41,582 nucleotides of DNA from an uncultured Lachnospiraceae bacterium (GTDB lineage: Bacteria > Bacillota > Clostridia > Lachnospirales > Lachnospiraceae). The stretch is from the NCBI GenBank assembly GCA_947175055.1, contig CAMWLJ010000023.1:1-41582 (forward strand). The letters run 5' to 3'. The first letter of the stretch is position 1. Each line of letters begins with the position of its first letter. Shown piece after piece: positions 18,959 to 26,906 of the stretch. The notes under the pieces were generated by a model, which searched no databases, was not told the origin of the DNA, and was given only the letters and a program-made list of their open reading frames with translations. The position numbers and the translations under genes were made by a program.

Positions 18959-20176
18959 TTAATTTTTCATAAAAACTTCATTTACCAGCTCATTGAAAAA
19001 GTTGTCCGCAACAACTTCCCCGGCTCCGATCACACCTGCGCTTTCTTTCAGGGAGGAGACCAGCATCCTGTTCTCCCTTGCCCCCTTCACTTTTCTTTGG
19101 TCCGCTACATCCTTTACGATATCAAAATACCTGGGATACCTCTGGATCAATATTCCGCCCAGGATCACAATCTCCGGATCCAGAATATTGATCAGATTAC
19201 TGATGGCGACTCCCAGATAGAACGCTGACTGATTCAGGATGGATATGGTGAGCATATCTTTCTTTTCCGCCATTTCAAACACATCCTCGATCACCAGGTC
19301 TTCCCGCTTCTCATACAGAGGATGCTTCTCTTCCCTGTCCAGTCGTCTTCTCAGTTCCTTAATTACCGCAATTCCCGAGCTTACCGCCTCCAGGCAGCCC
19401 CGGTTGCCGCAATTGCACAGGGCTCCGTTGATATCCACCGTAATATGGCCAAATTCGCCTGCAATGCCATTCGCGCCGATATTCAGTTTGCCGTCGATTA
19501 TGAGTCCGCTGCCGATTCCCATATCAACATCCGTATAGACCAGTGTGCTGCAGTCCCGGGCTTCCCCGCACCAGTATTCCCCGAAAGCGATCACATTGGT
19601 ATCCTTATTCACAAAGACCGGAATTCCCGTATTCTTCTCCAGGATCTCCCGCAGGGGGAGATAGTTTAAAATCGGCATGTTGGGCGGTGTCAGTATGACT
19701 CCCTCTGCATAATCTACAGGCCCGGGGACACCTACCCCAATCCCGAGGATCTTACCATGCTCTACGCCCGATCGTTCGATCACCCATTCCACAGACCGGC
19801 TTAACATTTCCACGAATTCATTCTGCCCGGAAAATCCTCTGTCCATGGAAAGCTTCTCCATCGCGATCACCTGCCCCCGCAGATTCATGACCGCTACTCT
19901 GGTAACGAACTTGTTGATATGTATGCCGATACTGTAGCGGTAATTTTCATTGATGGCGTAGGAGAGCGCTCTCCTTCCGCCTGTTGACTCCAGCTGACCG
20001 CCTTTGATCAGATTCAGCTTCTCCAGTTCTTCCAGGATCTTCTTGATCGCCATAAAGGTCAGTCCCGTCGCCGAGGCAAGTCCCGCTTTCGTGGCCGTCC
20101 CATTTTTTCTGATATAATTAAGCACCGATCTTCTGTTGTAATTCTTAAGTTGTACCTGATTGTTCTGTTCCGCCAT
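18959..20176 (-). CDS. ROK-family transcriptional repressor (XylR/NagC type)
   Basis: A 405-residue sugar-responsive repressor, the only regulator inside the sugar locus. Residues ~14-60 form a winged helix-turn-helix (TKAGLASATGLTFMAIKKIL). The rest is the ROK sugar-binding fold with the zinc site His244 and CNCGNRGCLE (Cys254, Cys256, Cys261) and the ligand-site Asp of NKDTN. It is the first gene of the second transcript (repressor, GH36, sucrose phosphorylase, oxidoreductase, GH38), so it probably regulates itself and possibly the transporter transcript upstream. The effector sugar is unknown. A -10-like TATAAT (20229-20234) lies 53 bases before the ATG, without a convincing -35. Confidence 0.92.
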   Translation of the reverse strand: MAEQNNQVQLKNYNRRSVLNYIRKNGTATKAGLASATGLTFMAIKKILEELEKLNLIKGGQLESTGGRRALSYAINENYRYSIGIHINKFVTRVAVMNLRGQVIAMEKLSMDRGFSGQNEFVEMLSRSVEWVIERSGVEHGKILGIGVGVPGPVDYAEGVILTPPNMPILNYLPLREILEKNTGIPVFVNKDTNVIAFGEYWCGEARDCSTLVYTDVDMGIGSGLIIDGKLNIGANGIAGEFGHITVDINGALCNCGNRGCLEAVSSGIAVIKELRRRLDREEKHPLYEKREDLVIEDVFEMAEKKDMLTISILNQSAFYLGVAISNLINILDPEIVILGGILIQRYPRYFDIVKDVADQRKVKGARENRMLVSSLKESAGVIGAGEVVADNFFNELVNEVFMKN

Positions 20177-20248
20177 AATTTTCTCTTGTCCTTTTTATCC
20201 TTCTGAAAATATATAAGTATTTTGCCTTATTATACTTCATATTCTGCG

Positions 20249-20299
20249 AAAAAAGGACAAAAGGTTGAATAAATTCTCTGATGAGCAATTTATTCAACC
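20249..20299 (-). terminator. Terminator at the end of the transporter/GH3 transcript
   Basis: On the minus strand, perfect 13-bp arms (GGTTGAATAAATT and AATTTATTCAACC, 11-base loop) are followed by TTTTGTCCTTTTTT. This is the best terminator in the sugar locus and divides it into two transcripts. It is the last of four inverted repeats stacked after the GH3 gene. Confidence 0.72.
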
Positions 20300-20395
20300 A
20301 AGAATTTGTGCCGAGGCGTCACAAATTCTAGTGATCGCAGAGCAGAATTTGAAATTCTGCTCGCGTCCTCAGCGTAAAACGCTTCGGAATGGAGG
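20263..20395. repeat. Cluster of four inverted repeats between GH3 and ROK genes
   Basis: Four dyads occur in 125 bases: 20263-20299 (13-bp arms), 20301-20329 (10-bp arms AGAATTTGTG/CACAAATTCT), 20341-20361 (10-bp arms AGCAGAATTT/AAATTCTGCT, one-base loop) and 20367-20387 (9-bp arms, two mismatches). The segment AAACGCTTCGGAATGGAGG at 20377-20395 (+) is identical, on the opposite strand, to the leader of the MBL-fold gene at 30116-30134. I see no gene here. The arrangement looks like a structured RNA or small repeated element rather than ordinary spacer. Confidence 0.85.
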
Positions 20396-20418
20396 TAAAA
20401 ATGAAAATTTGGCCTTCG

Positions 20419-22548
20419 TCAGCATGACTCCATCTCCACTTCTATGCTGGCAATTTCCTGTCCGCTCAGTTTCCGGCTGTATGCGTCCGGCTGACATCCT
20501 CCTGCAAACAGGGTGAAACGGCCCGGCTCATACACGGCTTCCCCTTTTTCGTCGATCACGGCAAAACAGCTTCCCTCCACGGTAACGGAAATCTCCTGTT
20601 CCTCTCCCGGCTTTAAGGTGACCCGCTTCATGCCGCAGAGCTTATGCACCGGCACCCGCACGGAGGCTTCCTCGTCCCGCACATAGATCTGGACTACCTC
20701 ATCGCCTTCCACGGCCCCCGTGTTCTTCACCCTGAGGCTTACCGTCACCGCTTCTCCCGGCCCAAACTTCAGCCTGTCCGCCTTCATTTCCGTAAAGGCG
20801 AAGGATGTGTAGCCAAGTCCATAGCCGAAGGGATAAAGGGGTTCCCCGCGGAAAAATTTATAGGTCCTGTTTTCCATGCTGTAATCTTCAAAATCCGGAA
20901 GCTCATTGGTATTCTTATAGAAAGTCACCGGAAGCTTGCCCGAGGGGGAATATTCCCCGAAGAGCAGATCGCTTACCGCCCTGCCGCCCATGGCGCCGGG
21001 ATACCATGCCTGAATGATGGCATCCGCCTGACAGCCTTCCTCAAAGTCAATGGCGCTGCCCGTCATATTCACCAGAATAACAGGCGTTTTCCTGGCACAG
21101 ACGGTTTTGATCAAGTCTCTTTGGCTCTGCGGGAGCAACAGATCCTTCTTGTCGCCGGTAAATCCTTCTTTGCCGATGATCTCTTCCCCTTCTATCGTCT
21201 CGTCCATGCCCACCACCAGGATCGCCACGTCGGCAAGATCCGTCAGCGCCTTGACTTCCGCCAGACAGTCCCCGGAATACCCCGGATCTTCCAGCTTGTG
21301 CTCATACAGATGACAGCCCTTGGAATAATTCACTCTGACGTCCGGCAGCGCTTCCCGGATGCCCTTAAGCACCGTATGATATTCATTGGCCGTCCCATGA
21401 TAATTGCCGTTTAAGGGTATCACCGAATCCGCATTGGGGCCGATCACCGCCACATTGTGCAGTTCCTTTTTCTTCAGAGGCAGAATACCGTTATTCTTCA
21501 GCAGTACCAGCGATTTTCTTGCCGCCTCCAGATTCAACGCCCGGTGGGCTTCACAGTCGATCACCGTATAATCCATGTCGTCAAAGGGCGTCTTTTCGTC
21601 GAACATGCCCAGTTTCATCCTGGTCGTCATCAGCCTGACGCAGGAGCTGCGGATTTCTTCCTCCGTGATCTTATCTTCCTGCAGCGCCTTCAGGATATGG
21701 GCGTAGGTATTGCCGCAATTCAGATCGCAGCCGTTCTTCAAGGCCAGCGCCACGGACTCCACAGGTGTGGCCGTAACGCAGTGATGCAGATGGAAATCGG
21801 CGATAGCCCAGCAGTCAGAGGTAAAGTAGCCGTCAAATCCCCATGTTTCCCGCAGCAGATCCACCATCAGCGTTTTGCTGCCGCAGCAGGGTTCCCCGTT
21901 GGTACGGTTGTATGCACCCATGACCCCTTCCACTCCCGCATCCACCAGTTCCCTGAAAGCCGGCAGATAAGTTTCCGCCATATCCTGCATGGTCGCTTTC
22001 GCGTCAAACTCATGGCGCAGCCCCTCCGGCCCGCTGTGGACCGCGAAGTGCTTGGCGCAGGCGGCCGTTTTCAGATACCGCTCATCCGTTCCCTGCAGCC
22101 CCCGCACATAAGCCGCACCCAGCTTTCCCGTAAGGTAAGGATCTTCACCGTAGGTCTCCTGCCCCCTTCCCCATCTGGGATCGCGAAAGATATTCACATT
22201 GGGACTCCAGAAGGTGATCCCTTTATAAATGCCGTAATCTTCATATTTCTGGAAGGTATTGTATTTGGCCCTTCCCTCCGTGCTGACCACATCCGCGATC
22301 CGTTCCAAAAGCGCTGCGTCAAACGTGGATGCCATACCGATGGCCTGCGGAAATACGGTGGCCATACCGGAACGGGCCGCCCCGTGCAGCGCTTCGTTCC
22401 ACCAGTTGAAGCTCTGTACGCCCAACCGCTCGATCTTCGCCGCCTCAAAGAGCATCTGGGAGGCGCATTCCTCCACGCTCATCCGATCCACCAGATCTTT
22501 TGCCCGCTCTTTAAAGGACAAAGTCTCATCCTGATATTTCTGCTTCAT
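20419..22548 (-). CDS. GH3 beta-glycosidase (beta-glucosidase/beta-xylosidase type)
   Basis: A 709-residue retaining beta-glycosidase. The N-terminal barrel contains WWNEALHGAARSG (~49-61), SPNVNIFRDPRWGRG (~115-129), the Lys166-His167 pair, and the nucleophile Asp245 in FTSDCWAI. The alpha/beta sandwich domain and a C-terminal fibronectin-type-III-like domain (~600-690) follow, giving the usual three-domain layout. The WWNEALHG motif is commonest in the beta-xylosidase-like branch, but specificity cannot be assigned. No signal peptide is seen, so it is cytoplasmic. The ATG at 22548 follows a GGAGG ten bases upstream, in a leader CGGAATGGAGGAAA that resembles those of other genes in this locus. 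It is the last gene of the first transcript. Confidence 0.93.
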   Translation of the reverse strand: MKQKYQDETLSFKERAKDLVDRMSVEECASQMLFEAAKIERLGVQSFNWWNEALHGAARSGMATVFPQAIGMASTFDAALLERIADVVSTEGRAKYNTFQKYEDYGIYKGITFWSPNVNIFRDPRWGRGQETYGEDPYLTGKLGAAYVRGLQGTDERYLKTAACAKHFAVHSGPEGLRHEFDAKATMQDMAETYLPAFRELVDAGVEGVMGAYNRTNGEPCCGSKTLMVDLLRETWGFDGYFTSDCWAIADFHLHHCVTATPVESVALALKNGCDLNCGNTYAHILKALQEDKITEEEIRSSCVRLMTTRMKLGMFDEKTPFDDMDYTVIDCEAHRALNLEAARKSLVLLKNNGILPLKKKELHNVAVIGPNADSVIPLNGNYHGTANEYHTVLKGIREALPDVRVNYSKGCHLYEHKLEDPGYSGDCLAEVKALTDLADVAILVVGMDETIEGEEIIGKEGFTGDKKDLLLPQSQRDLIKTVCARKTPVILVNMTGSAIDFEEGCQADAIIQAWYPGAMGGRAVSDLLFGEYSPSGKLPVTFYKNTNELPDFEDYSMENRTYKFFRGEPLYPFGYGLGYTSFAFTEMKADRLKFGPGEAVTVSLRVKNTGAVEGDEVVQIYVRDEEASVRVPVHKLCGMKRVTLKPGEEQEISVTVEGSCFAVIDEKGEAVYEPGRFTLFAGGCQPDAYSRKLSGQEIASIEVEMESC

Positions 22549-22635
22549 TCTATAGTTTCCTCCATTCCGATATTTCCTGATCTTATCTCCTTATTCCTGT
22601 CATTTCAACTTCCGGCCATCCGCCCTTCTTTCCCC

Positions 22636-23229
22636 TCAGAATTCCCGGATCCCTCCCAGCAGTCTCGCACAGCAGATCGTCCGGGCAGCATTCTCCACCG
22701 CATCCATCTTGTTAAAAGCCGTCGTCAGATCCTTCCCGCAGGTGATAATGCCATGATTCTGAAGGAAGATCACATCGCTGTCTGCCGCCGCCATCCTTAC
22801 CTTGTCCGCCAGCTCTCCGGAGCCGGCCGGGGCATAGCCCGCCAGATTGATCCTGCCGATCACCGTCGGCACTTCGATAAGACAGTTGTCCGGAATCGTC
22901 TGCCCACATACTGCAAAGGCAGTAGCCGCCGCCGGATGGCTATGCACCACTGCGCCGATCTCAGGCCTGACAGTATAGATCTCGGCATGTAGTTTTGCTT
23001 CCCGGGAGGATCTTCCCGTTCCGCAGACGACGGTTCCGTCCAGCTTCTGGCAGATCAAAAGCTCCGGCCTCAGTTCCCTCTTGTTCACGCCCGACGGCGT
23101 GATCAGCATGGCATCTTCCGATACTCTGACACTGATATTGCCGTCCGTACCACTGACCAGCCCCCGCTCATACAACAAGACCCCAATCTCACAAAGCTGT
23201 ACCCGCAGTTCTCCGTATTCCTGCATCAT
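22636..23229 (-). CDS. Class II aldolase/adducin family protein (FucA/OtnC-like)
   Basis: A 197-residue zinc enzyme. Glu83 (HAEIY) and the metal ligands His96 and His98 (HSHP) and His159 (NHG) sit almost exactly where L-fuculose-phosphate aldolase has its catalytic Glu and three histidines; GTDGNISVRV (~27-36) is the phosphate-binding part. Family members are fuculose- or ribulose-phosphate aldolases/epimerases, or 3-oxo-tetronate-4-phosphate decarboxylase (OtnC) when paired with a DUF1537 kinase, as here. The ATG at 23229 is spaced eight bases from AAGGAGG; an earlier ATG at 23250 overlaps the SIS gene stop but has the ribosome site inside it. It is coupled to the SIS isomerase gene. Confidence 0.88.
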   Translation of the reverse strand: MMQEYGELRVQLCEIGVLLYERGLVSGTDGNISVRVSEDAMLITPSGVNKRELRPELLICQKLDGTVVCGTGRSSREAKLHAEIYTVRPEIGAVVHSHPAAATAFAVCGQTIPDNCLIEVPTVIGRINLAGYAPAGSGELADKVRMAAADSDVIFLQNHGIITCGKDLTTAFNKMDAVENAARTICCARLLGGIREF

Positions 23230-23249
23230 AAGCACATCCTCCTTTTCCA

Positions 23250-23861
23250 TCAGGCATCCGGGAAGAAATGTTCTTCCAACATGGCGCATAACGTATGATA
23301 GACCGGAAGATGATACTCCTGAATATCCGCCGTCACCTGAGCCGGAACGATCATGCAGACATCACTCAGCTCCTTTAGTTTACCGCCGTTTCTTCCCGTC
23401 ATGGTGATGACCTTCATCCCCTTCGCCGCCGCCACTTTTGCCGCCAGGACCACATTCGCGGAATTCCCCGAAGTGCTGAGTCCCAGAAATACATCGCCGC
23501 CTTGGCCATAACCGTAAACCTGTTGGGCGAACACCATCGCCGGATCCACATCATTCAAAAATGCAGTGGAAAGGGCGCCATGCTGCGTCAGCGCGATTGC
23601 CGGAAGCGCTCCCTGAAGCTTTTCGCCCTGTTCGCCAAACCGCTTTCTTTCCGCCGCCGGCAGCATCCGCTGTTTATAAAAGCCCTTCATCAGCTCCCCC
23701 ACGATGTGGTCGGAATCCGCCGCACTGCCGCCGTTTCCACAGACTAACAGCTTGCCGCCTTTCTCATAACATTCTTCCAGTAATCTGTACGCCTGCTCTA
23801 TCGCTCCCCGTATCTGCGCAAGCGCCGGGTAACGCTTGATCAAATGTGTTAAATGATCCAT
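23250..23861 (-). CDS. SIS-domain sugar-phosphate isomerase (GmhA-like)
   Basis: A 203-residue single-domain SIS protein resembling phosphoheptose isomerase. The phosphosugar loop CGNGGSAADS is at ~41-50, the catalytic-base candidate Glu56 lies in the following helix, GLSTSGNSANV (~124-134) forms the second phosphate loop, and the C-terminal histidines in EYHLPVYHTL match the GmhA catalytic His region. In GmhA this enzyme interconverts sedoheptulose 7-phosphate and heptose 7-phosphate; in a catabolic locus without other heptose genes it more likely isomerises a different keto/aldo sugar phosphate. The ATG at 23861 is set five bases behind GGAGG; an in-frame ATG lies four codons upstream. Confidence 0.87.
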   Translation of the reverse strand: MDHLTHLIKRYPALAQIRGAIEQAYRLLEECYEKGGKLLVCGNGGSAADSDHIVGELMKGFYKQRMLPAAERKRFGEQGEKLQGALPAIALTQHGALSTAFLNDVDPAMVFAQQVYGYGQGGDVFLGLSTSGNSANVVLAAKVAAAKGMKVITMTGRNGGKLKELSDVCMIVPAQVTADIQEYHLPVYHTLCAMLEEHFFPDA

Positions 23862-23881
23862 TCTTTCCTCCATACATGAAT

Positions 23882-25183
23882 TTATTCAGCCTGCTCTTCT
23901 CCCACCTGTCTTCGCACTGCCTGCACCGCCTTTTCCAGGAAGGCTTCGCTGCCAAAACTTCCTGATTTCAGCACGAGATCGATGTCTCCCAGCGCCGATC
24001 TTCCCCGCATCAGGGGAATTCCCGCTTCGATCTCTCTGATCATATCCATGCGGTAGATCTTAAGCGCCTCCGTCACCGCCGCAGAAGTATCACCGCCCGC
24101 CACCACCAGCTTTCTGCAGCCGCTTTCCTCCATCACGCTGCGGGCGATCCGGCACATGACGCCGGAGATCCGTTTCCCCACTGCCTCATCGGAAAGCCCG
24201 CATGCGGCGCCCCGCCTTTTGGTCTCCTCCACGGCTTCCGGTGCATTGGCAGTATGCAGAAGACAGATCCCCTTTTCCTGCATCTTCCGCAGCGCCGCCT
24301 TTGTCCATGCCTGTATCGTTTTCTCGAGTCCTTCTTCCGCACAGATCTCCTGCGTAGGAAATTCCAGCACCGGACAGCCCTTCTCCTTCATGTACCGAAT
24401 CTGGGCGATACTCTGCTTTGTCAGAGAACCGGCCAGAAGCAGCGTCTGCTCTTCCCTGCCGCTCTGCCGGCGTGCGATCGCCCATGGCAGCTCCTCTCCG
24501 ATGGCGGAACTGCCGCAGATATTCTTCTCTTCCGCCACCGCCAGCGCCGCCAGCCTTAGATCCGCCTGATCCCTGATATCGAAGATCACATAGGAGCACT
24601 GTTTCTTTAACCGCTCCTTCTTCTCCATTACATGGGCCAGCCCCTGGTCCAGATCCCGCCAGGTGATATGTCCTGCCGGACGTGCTGACTGTCTATGGAG
24701 AATCTCCTCCAGGGAAGATGTCGTCATCTTATGGATGGGATCGTTGCGAAACTGGGACTCCTCCAGCTTCCTGCCATATACATAATGGATCCCATCCACC
24801 GTGGTTCTGCCGTTTTCCGGAAATCCCAGGATCACCATGGAACAGGAGATGCCCAGCACATCCTGCATCTCGTCAAATTCTGCGCCGATATTACCCCGGA
24901 AGACGGAACAGGTCTTATTGTGATACATATCGCAGGGCAGCGTCATCAAAAGTTCCGTGGCCTTCCTCACCTTCTTCCTGGCATCCTCCGGTCTGTCCAG
25001 ACGGCTGTCCGTATCGATGATGATCACCTCCAGCCCCTCTGCTTCCTCCCGCAGGTCACAGGCCTGCAAAAGCCCCAGCGGAAACACCGCCGCACGGTAA
25101 CCGCCCTTATGAAACATAATGCCGATATCGTTTGCCCCGGTCACATCATCCGCGACCACACCGATTCTCTTTTTCCTATTCAT
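23882..25183 (-). CDS. DUF1537 (four-carbon acid sugar kinase) family protein
   Basis: A 433-residue kinase of the family that phosphorylates tetronates and 3-oxo-tetronates (OtnK, DtnK, EtnK). The N-terminal domain has VVADDVTGANDIG (~8-20), the IIIDTDSR strand, and a KTCSVFRGNIGAEF segment where better-known members have KIDSTLRG. The C-terminal nucleotide-binding domain contains the VVAGGDTSAAV motif. The family uses ATP on acid sugars in the cytoplasm. It lies between two aldolase-type genes and the GmhA-like isomerase, so it probably makes the phosphorylated substrate for one of them. The altered substrate loop may mean a substrate other than a C4 acid. Confidence 0.88.
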   Translation of the reverse strand: MNRKKRIGVVADDVTGANDIGIMFHKGGYRAAVFPLGLLQACDLREEAEGLEVIIIDTDSRLDRPEDARKKVRKATELLMTLPCDMYHNKTCSVFRGNIGAEFDEMQDVLGISCSMVILGFPENGRTTVDGIHYVYGRKLEESQFRNDPIHKMTTSSLEEILHRQSARPAGHITWRDLDQGLAHVMEKKERLKKQCSYVIFDIRDQADLRLAALAVAEEKNICGSSAIGEELPWAIARRQSGREEQTLLLAGSLTKQSIAQIRYMKEKGCPVLEFPTQEICAEEGLEKTIQAWTKAALRKMQEKGICLLHTANAPEAVEETKRRGAACGLSDEAVGKRISGVMCRIARSVMEESGCRKLVVAGGDTSAAVTEALKIYRMDMIREIEAGIPLMRGRSALGDIDLVLKSGSFGSEAFLEKAVQAVRRQVGEEQAE

Positions 25184-25246
25184 ACGCTCCTCTTCTTCGC
25201 CGGTTCTTTCCTGAACGGACGCTTTCCGGCGGCCGCCTTTTCTCTG

Positions 25247-26131
25247 TTATCCCTGCAGACCCTTTCCGGCACTGCGCACAAAGCAGGTGATCTTCTCCTC
25301 TACCACTTTCCGCACTTCCTCTGCCGCCACCGCAAGCGCGCTATGGTCCATCCGCCAAATCTCGGCGTTGGTCTTTCGCTGACAGCCAAGCGATCTTAAG
25401 AATGCCTGCTCCAGATCCGTGGCGATATTGATCTTGCTGACGCCTCCCCCGGGAACCGTAATAGCCTTCCACACCGTTTCCGCCGGCAGCCCGGAGCCGC
25501 CATGCAGCACCAGCGGAATCGCTGTCCTGCTGCGGATATCCTGCAGACGATTCAGATCGATCTGCGGATTCTTTACGGGATAGACGCCATGGGCTGTTCC
25601 GATGGAAACCGCCAGCGTATCCACACCGGTCCGTCTCACAAATTCCTCCGCCTCTGCGGGATCGGTGTAAAGACTCTCGTCATTGTCCGTCTCCACCTTA
25701 TCGGCAGAGCCGATCTTCCCCAGCTCCGCTTCCACCGCCACACCCTTTGCATGGGCATAGTCCGTCACTTCTTTGGTGATACGGATATTTTCTTCAAATT
25801 CCTTCTGGGAAGCGTCTATCATTACCGAGGTAAATCCTGCGTCAATGGCATCCCGGATTATGGACAGCTCCTTTGTATGGTCCAGATGCAGTACCGCTTC
25901 CACCTGATAACGGTCCGCCACCTGATAAAAGCGGTCCGCAAACTCTTTGGCACTAACCTGAAACCAGTTAAATTCATTGGCAGAAATCTGCACGATCACC
26001 GGTGAGCCGGTATTCTCGGCCGCCTGCAGCACCGCATCGATCAGATAGGTATTCCTGGCGGAAAAGGAGCCCACGCCATAGCCCCCCTGCTCCGCTCTCT
26101 TCAACATTTCTGTAATCGGTATGATTTTCAT
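25247..26131 (-). CDS. Class II ketose-bisphosphate aldolase (FbaA/GatY/KbaY family)
   Basis: A 294-residue zinc aldolase. Visible are catalytic Asp84 and zinc ligand His85 (HLDHTKE), the EAELGKIG segment (~134-141), zinc ligand His181 (GTAHG), ligand His210 with the phosphate loop HGGSG, and KINIATD near 240. Members cleave fructose 1,6- or tagatose 1,6-bisphosphate and close analogues to dihydroxyacetone phosphate plus an aldehyde. Size and motifs are closer to the GatY/KbaY group than to long FbaA. Start 26131 is chosen because GGAG lies six bases upstream; the open frame begins 33 bases earlier. A perfect 14-bp inverted repeat sits just ahead of the gene. Confidence 0.88.
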   Translation of the reverse strand: MKIIPITEMLKRAEQGGYGVGSFSARNTYLIDAVLQAAENTGSPVIVQISANEFNWFQVSAKEFADRFYQVADRYQVEAVLHLDHTKELSIIRDAIDAGFTSVMIDASQKEFEENIRITKEVTDYAHAKGVAVEAELGKIGSADKVETDNDESLYTDPAEAEEFVRRTGVDTLAVSIGTAHGVYPVKNPQIDLNRLQDIRSRTAIPLVLHGGSGLPAETVWKAITVPGGGVSKINIATDLEQAFLRSLGCQRKTNAEIWRMDHSALAVAAEEVRKVVEEKITCFVRSAGKGLQG

Positions 26132-26151
26132 GATTTTCTCCATTTCTGCGC

Positions 26152-26182
26152 TGCTTTGTCTCAACTATGTTGAGACAAAGCA
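26152..26182. repeat. Perfect 14-bp inverted repeat inside the operon
   Basis: Arms TGCTTTGTCTCAAC and GTTGAGACAAAGCA flank a three-base loop between the racemase-fold gene and the aldolase gene. No T-tract follows on either strand, so it is not an intrinsic terminator. It could be an mRNA stabilising or processing stem, or a dyad operator. Confidence 0.85.
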
Positions 26183-26223
26183 TTAATCGAGTTTGTGGCA
26201 GGCAGCGCACACTGCTCCTGTAT

Positions 26224-26880
26224 TTACAAGTCTGCCAGTTTACCAAGCACCGCTTCCACGCCGCTGACCGGGCTGGTCAGATACCGCCTTTTCTCTTCCT
26301 CGGAAAGCCCTGCGATGGCCCTTGCCATAGAAGCCTGGGCCAGCACTACGATATCGTTACTCCGGGCCAGCTTTCCCAGCTCATTTCTTACCAGGACGTC
26401 ATATTCCGCTTCCTTTCCTGCACGCAGCAGATTCCCGGCACCCTGGATCACAAGGCTTTCCACCGCAGGTTCTCTGCCTGCCCCGGCCGCCTTTCTTCTG
26501 ATCAGCTCTGTGGTCGGCGCAATGGTAGAACAAAGGGTGGCTGCCACGCCGATTCTCTCATATCCTGCCGCCGCCTCCGCCATGGGACTGTCGATCCGGT
26601 AGACCGGAAGATCGGTCGCCGCTCCCGCTTCTTCCATGACCCCGCCGATGGAGGAACACGCGGACAGCACGGCCCAAGCCCCCGACAGCTCCGCCATCCG
26701 AATCATGCAGGTAAGACGTTCCCGGACTGCCTCCGTAATACGGCCCGCCCGATTGATCTCCGGCAGCATGCTGTCATCCAACAGATTAATGACTTCCACC
26801 TCATCCGTACGTTCCAGAACCAATGCCTTTATGGCCGGAACCGTAACCGGCGTTGTATGGATGATTGCCAGTTTTTTCAT
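26224..26880 (-). CDS. Asp/Glu/hydantoin racemase-fold protein, second catalytic Cys missing
   Basis: A 218-residue protein of the Asp/Glu racemase superfamily. The first catalytic cysteine is present (Cys75 in VLSACSSIGG), as is the GVAATLCSTIAPT segment. The usual second cysteine, in a GCAGM-like motif near the C-terminal third, is replaced by LAQASMAR, so a two-base racemase mechanism is unlikely. Single-cysteine relatives include decarboxylases and other non-racemases. It lies between the second GH38 and the aldolase and is part of the same transcript. The ATG at 26880 follows a GGGGGA; the frame is open ten codons further up without a ribosome site. The substrate is unknown. Confidence 0.8.
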   Translation of the reverse strand: MKKLAIIHTTPVTVPAIKALVLERTDEVEVINLLDDSMLPEINRAGRITEAVRERLTCMIRMAELSGAWAVLSACSSIGGVMEEAGAATDLPVYRIDSPMAEAAAGYERIGVAATLCSTIAPTTELIRRKAAGAGREPAVESLVIQGAGNLLRAGKEAEYDVLVRNELGKLARSNDIVVLAQASMARAIAGLSEEEKRRYLTSPVSGVEAVLGKLADL

Positions 26881-26906
26881 ATTAATCCCCCATTCTTGCT
26901 CAATCT

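Noticed and set aside
20263..20387. CRISPR-like array
   Set aside because: The elements are inverted repeats of different sequence, not regularly spaced direct repeats, and no cas gene is present.
20265..20516. 83-codon plus-strand frame through the inverted-repeat cluster into the GH3 end
   Set aside because: It is built from the inverted repeats and the antisense of GH3, and no ribosome site precedes its start. The segment is better treated as a structured repeat.
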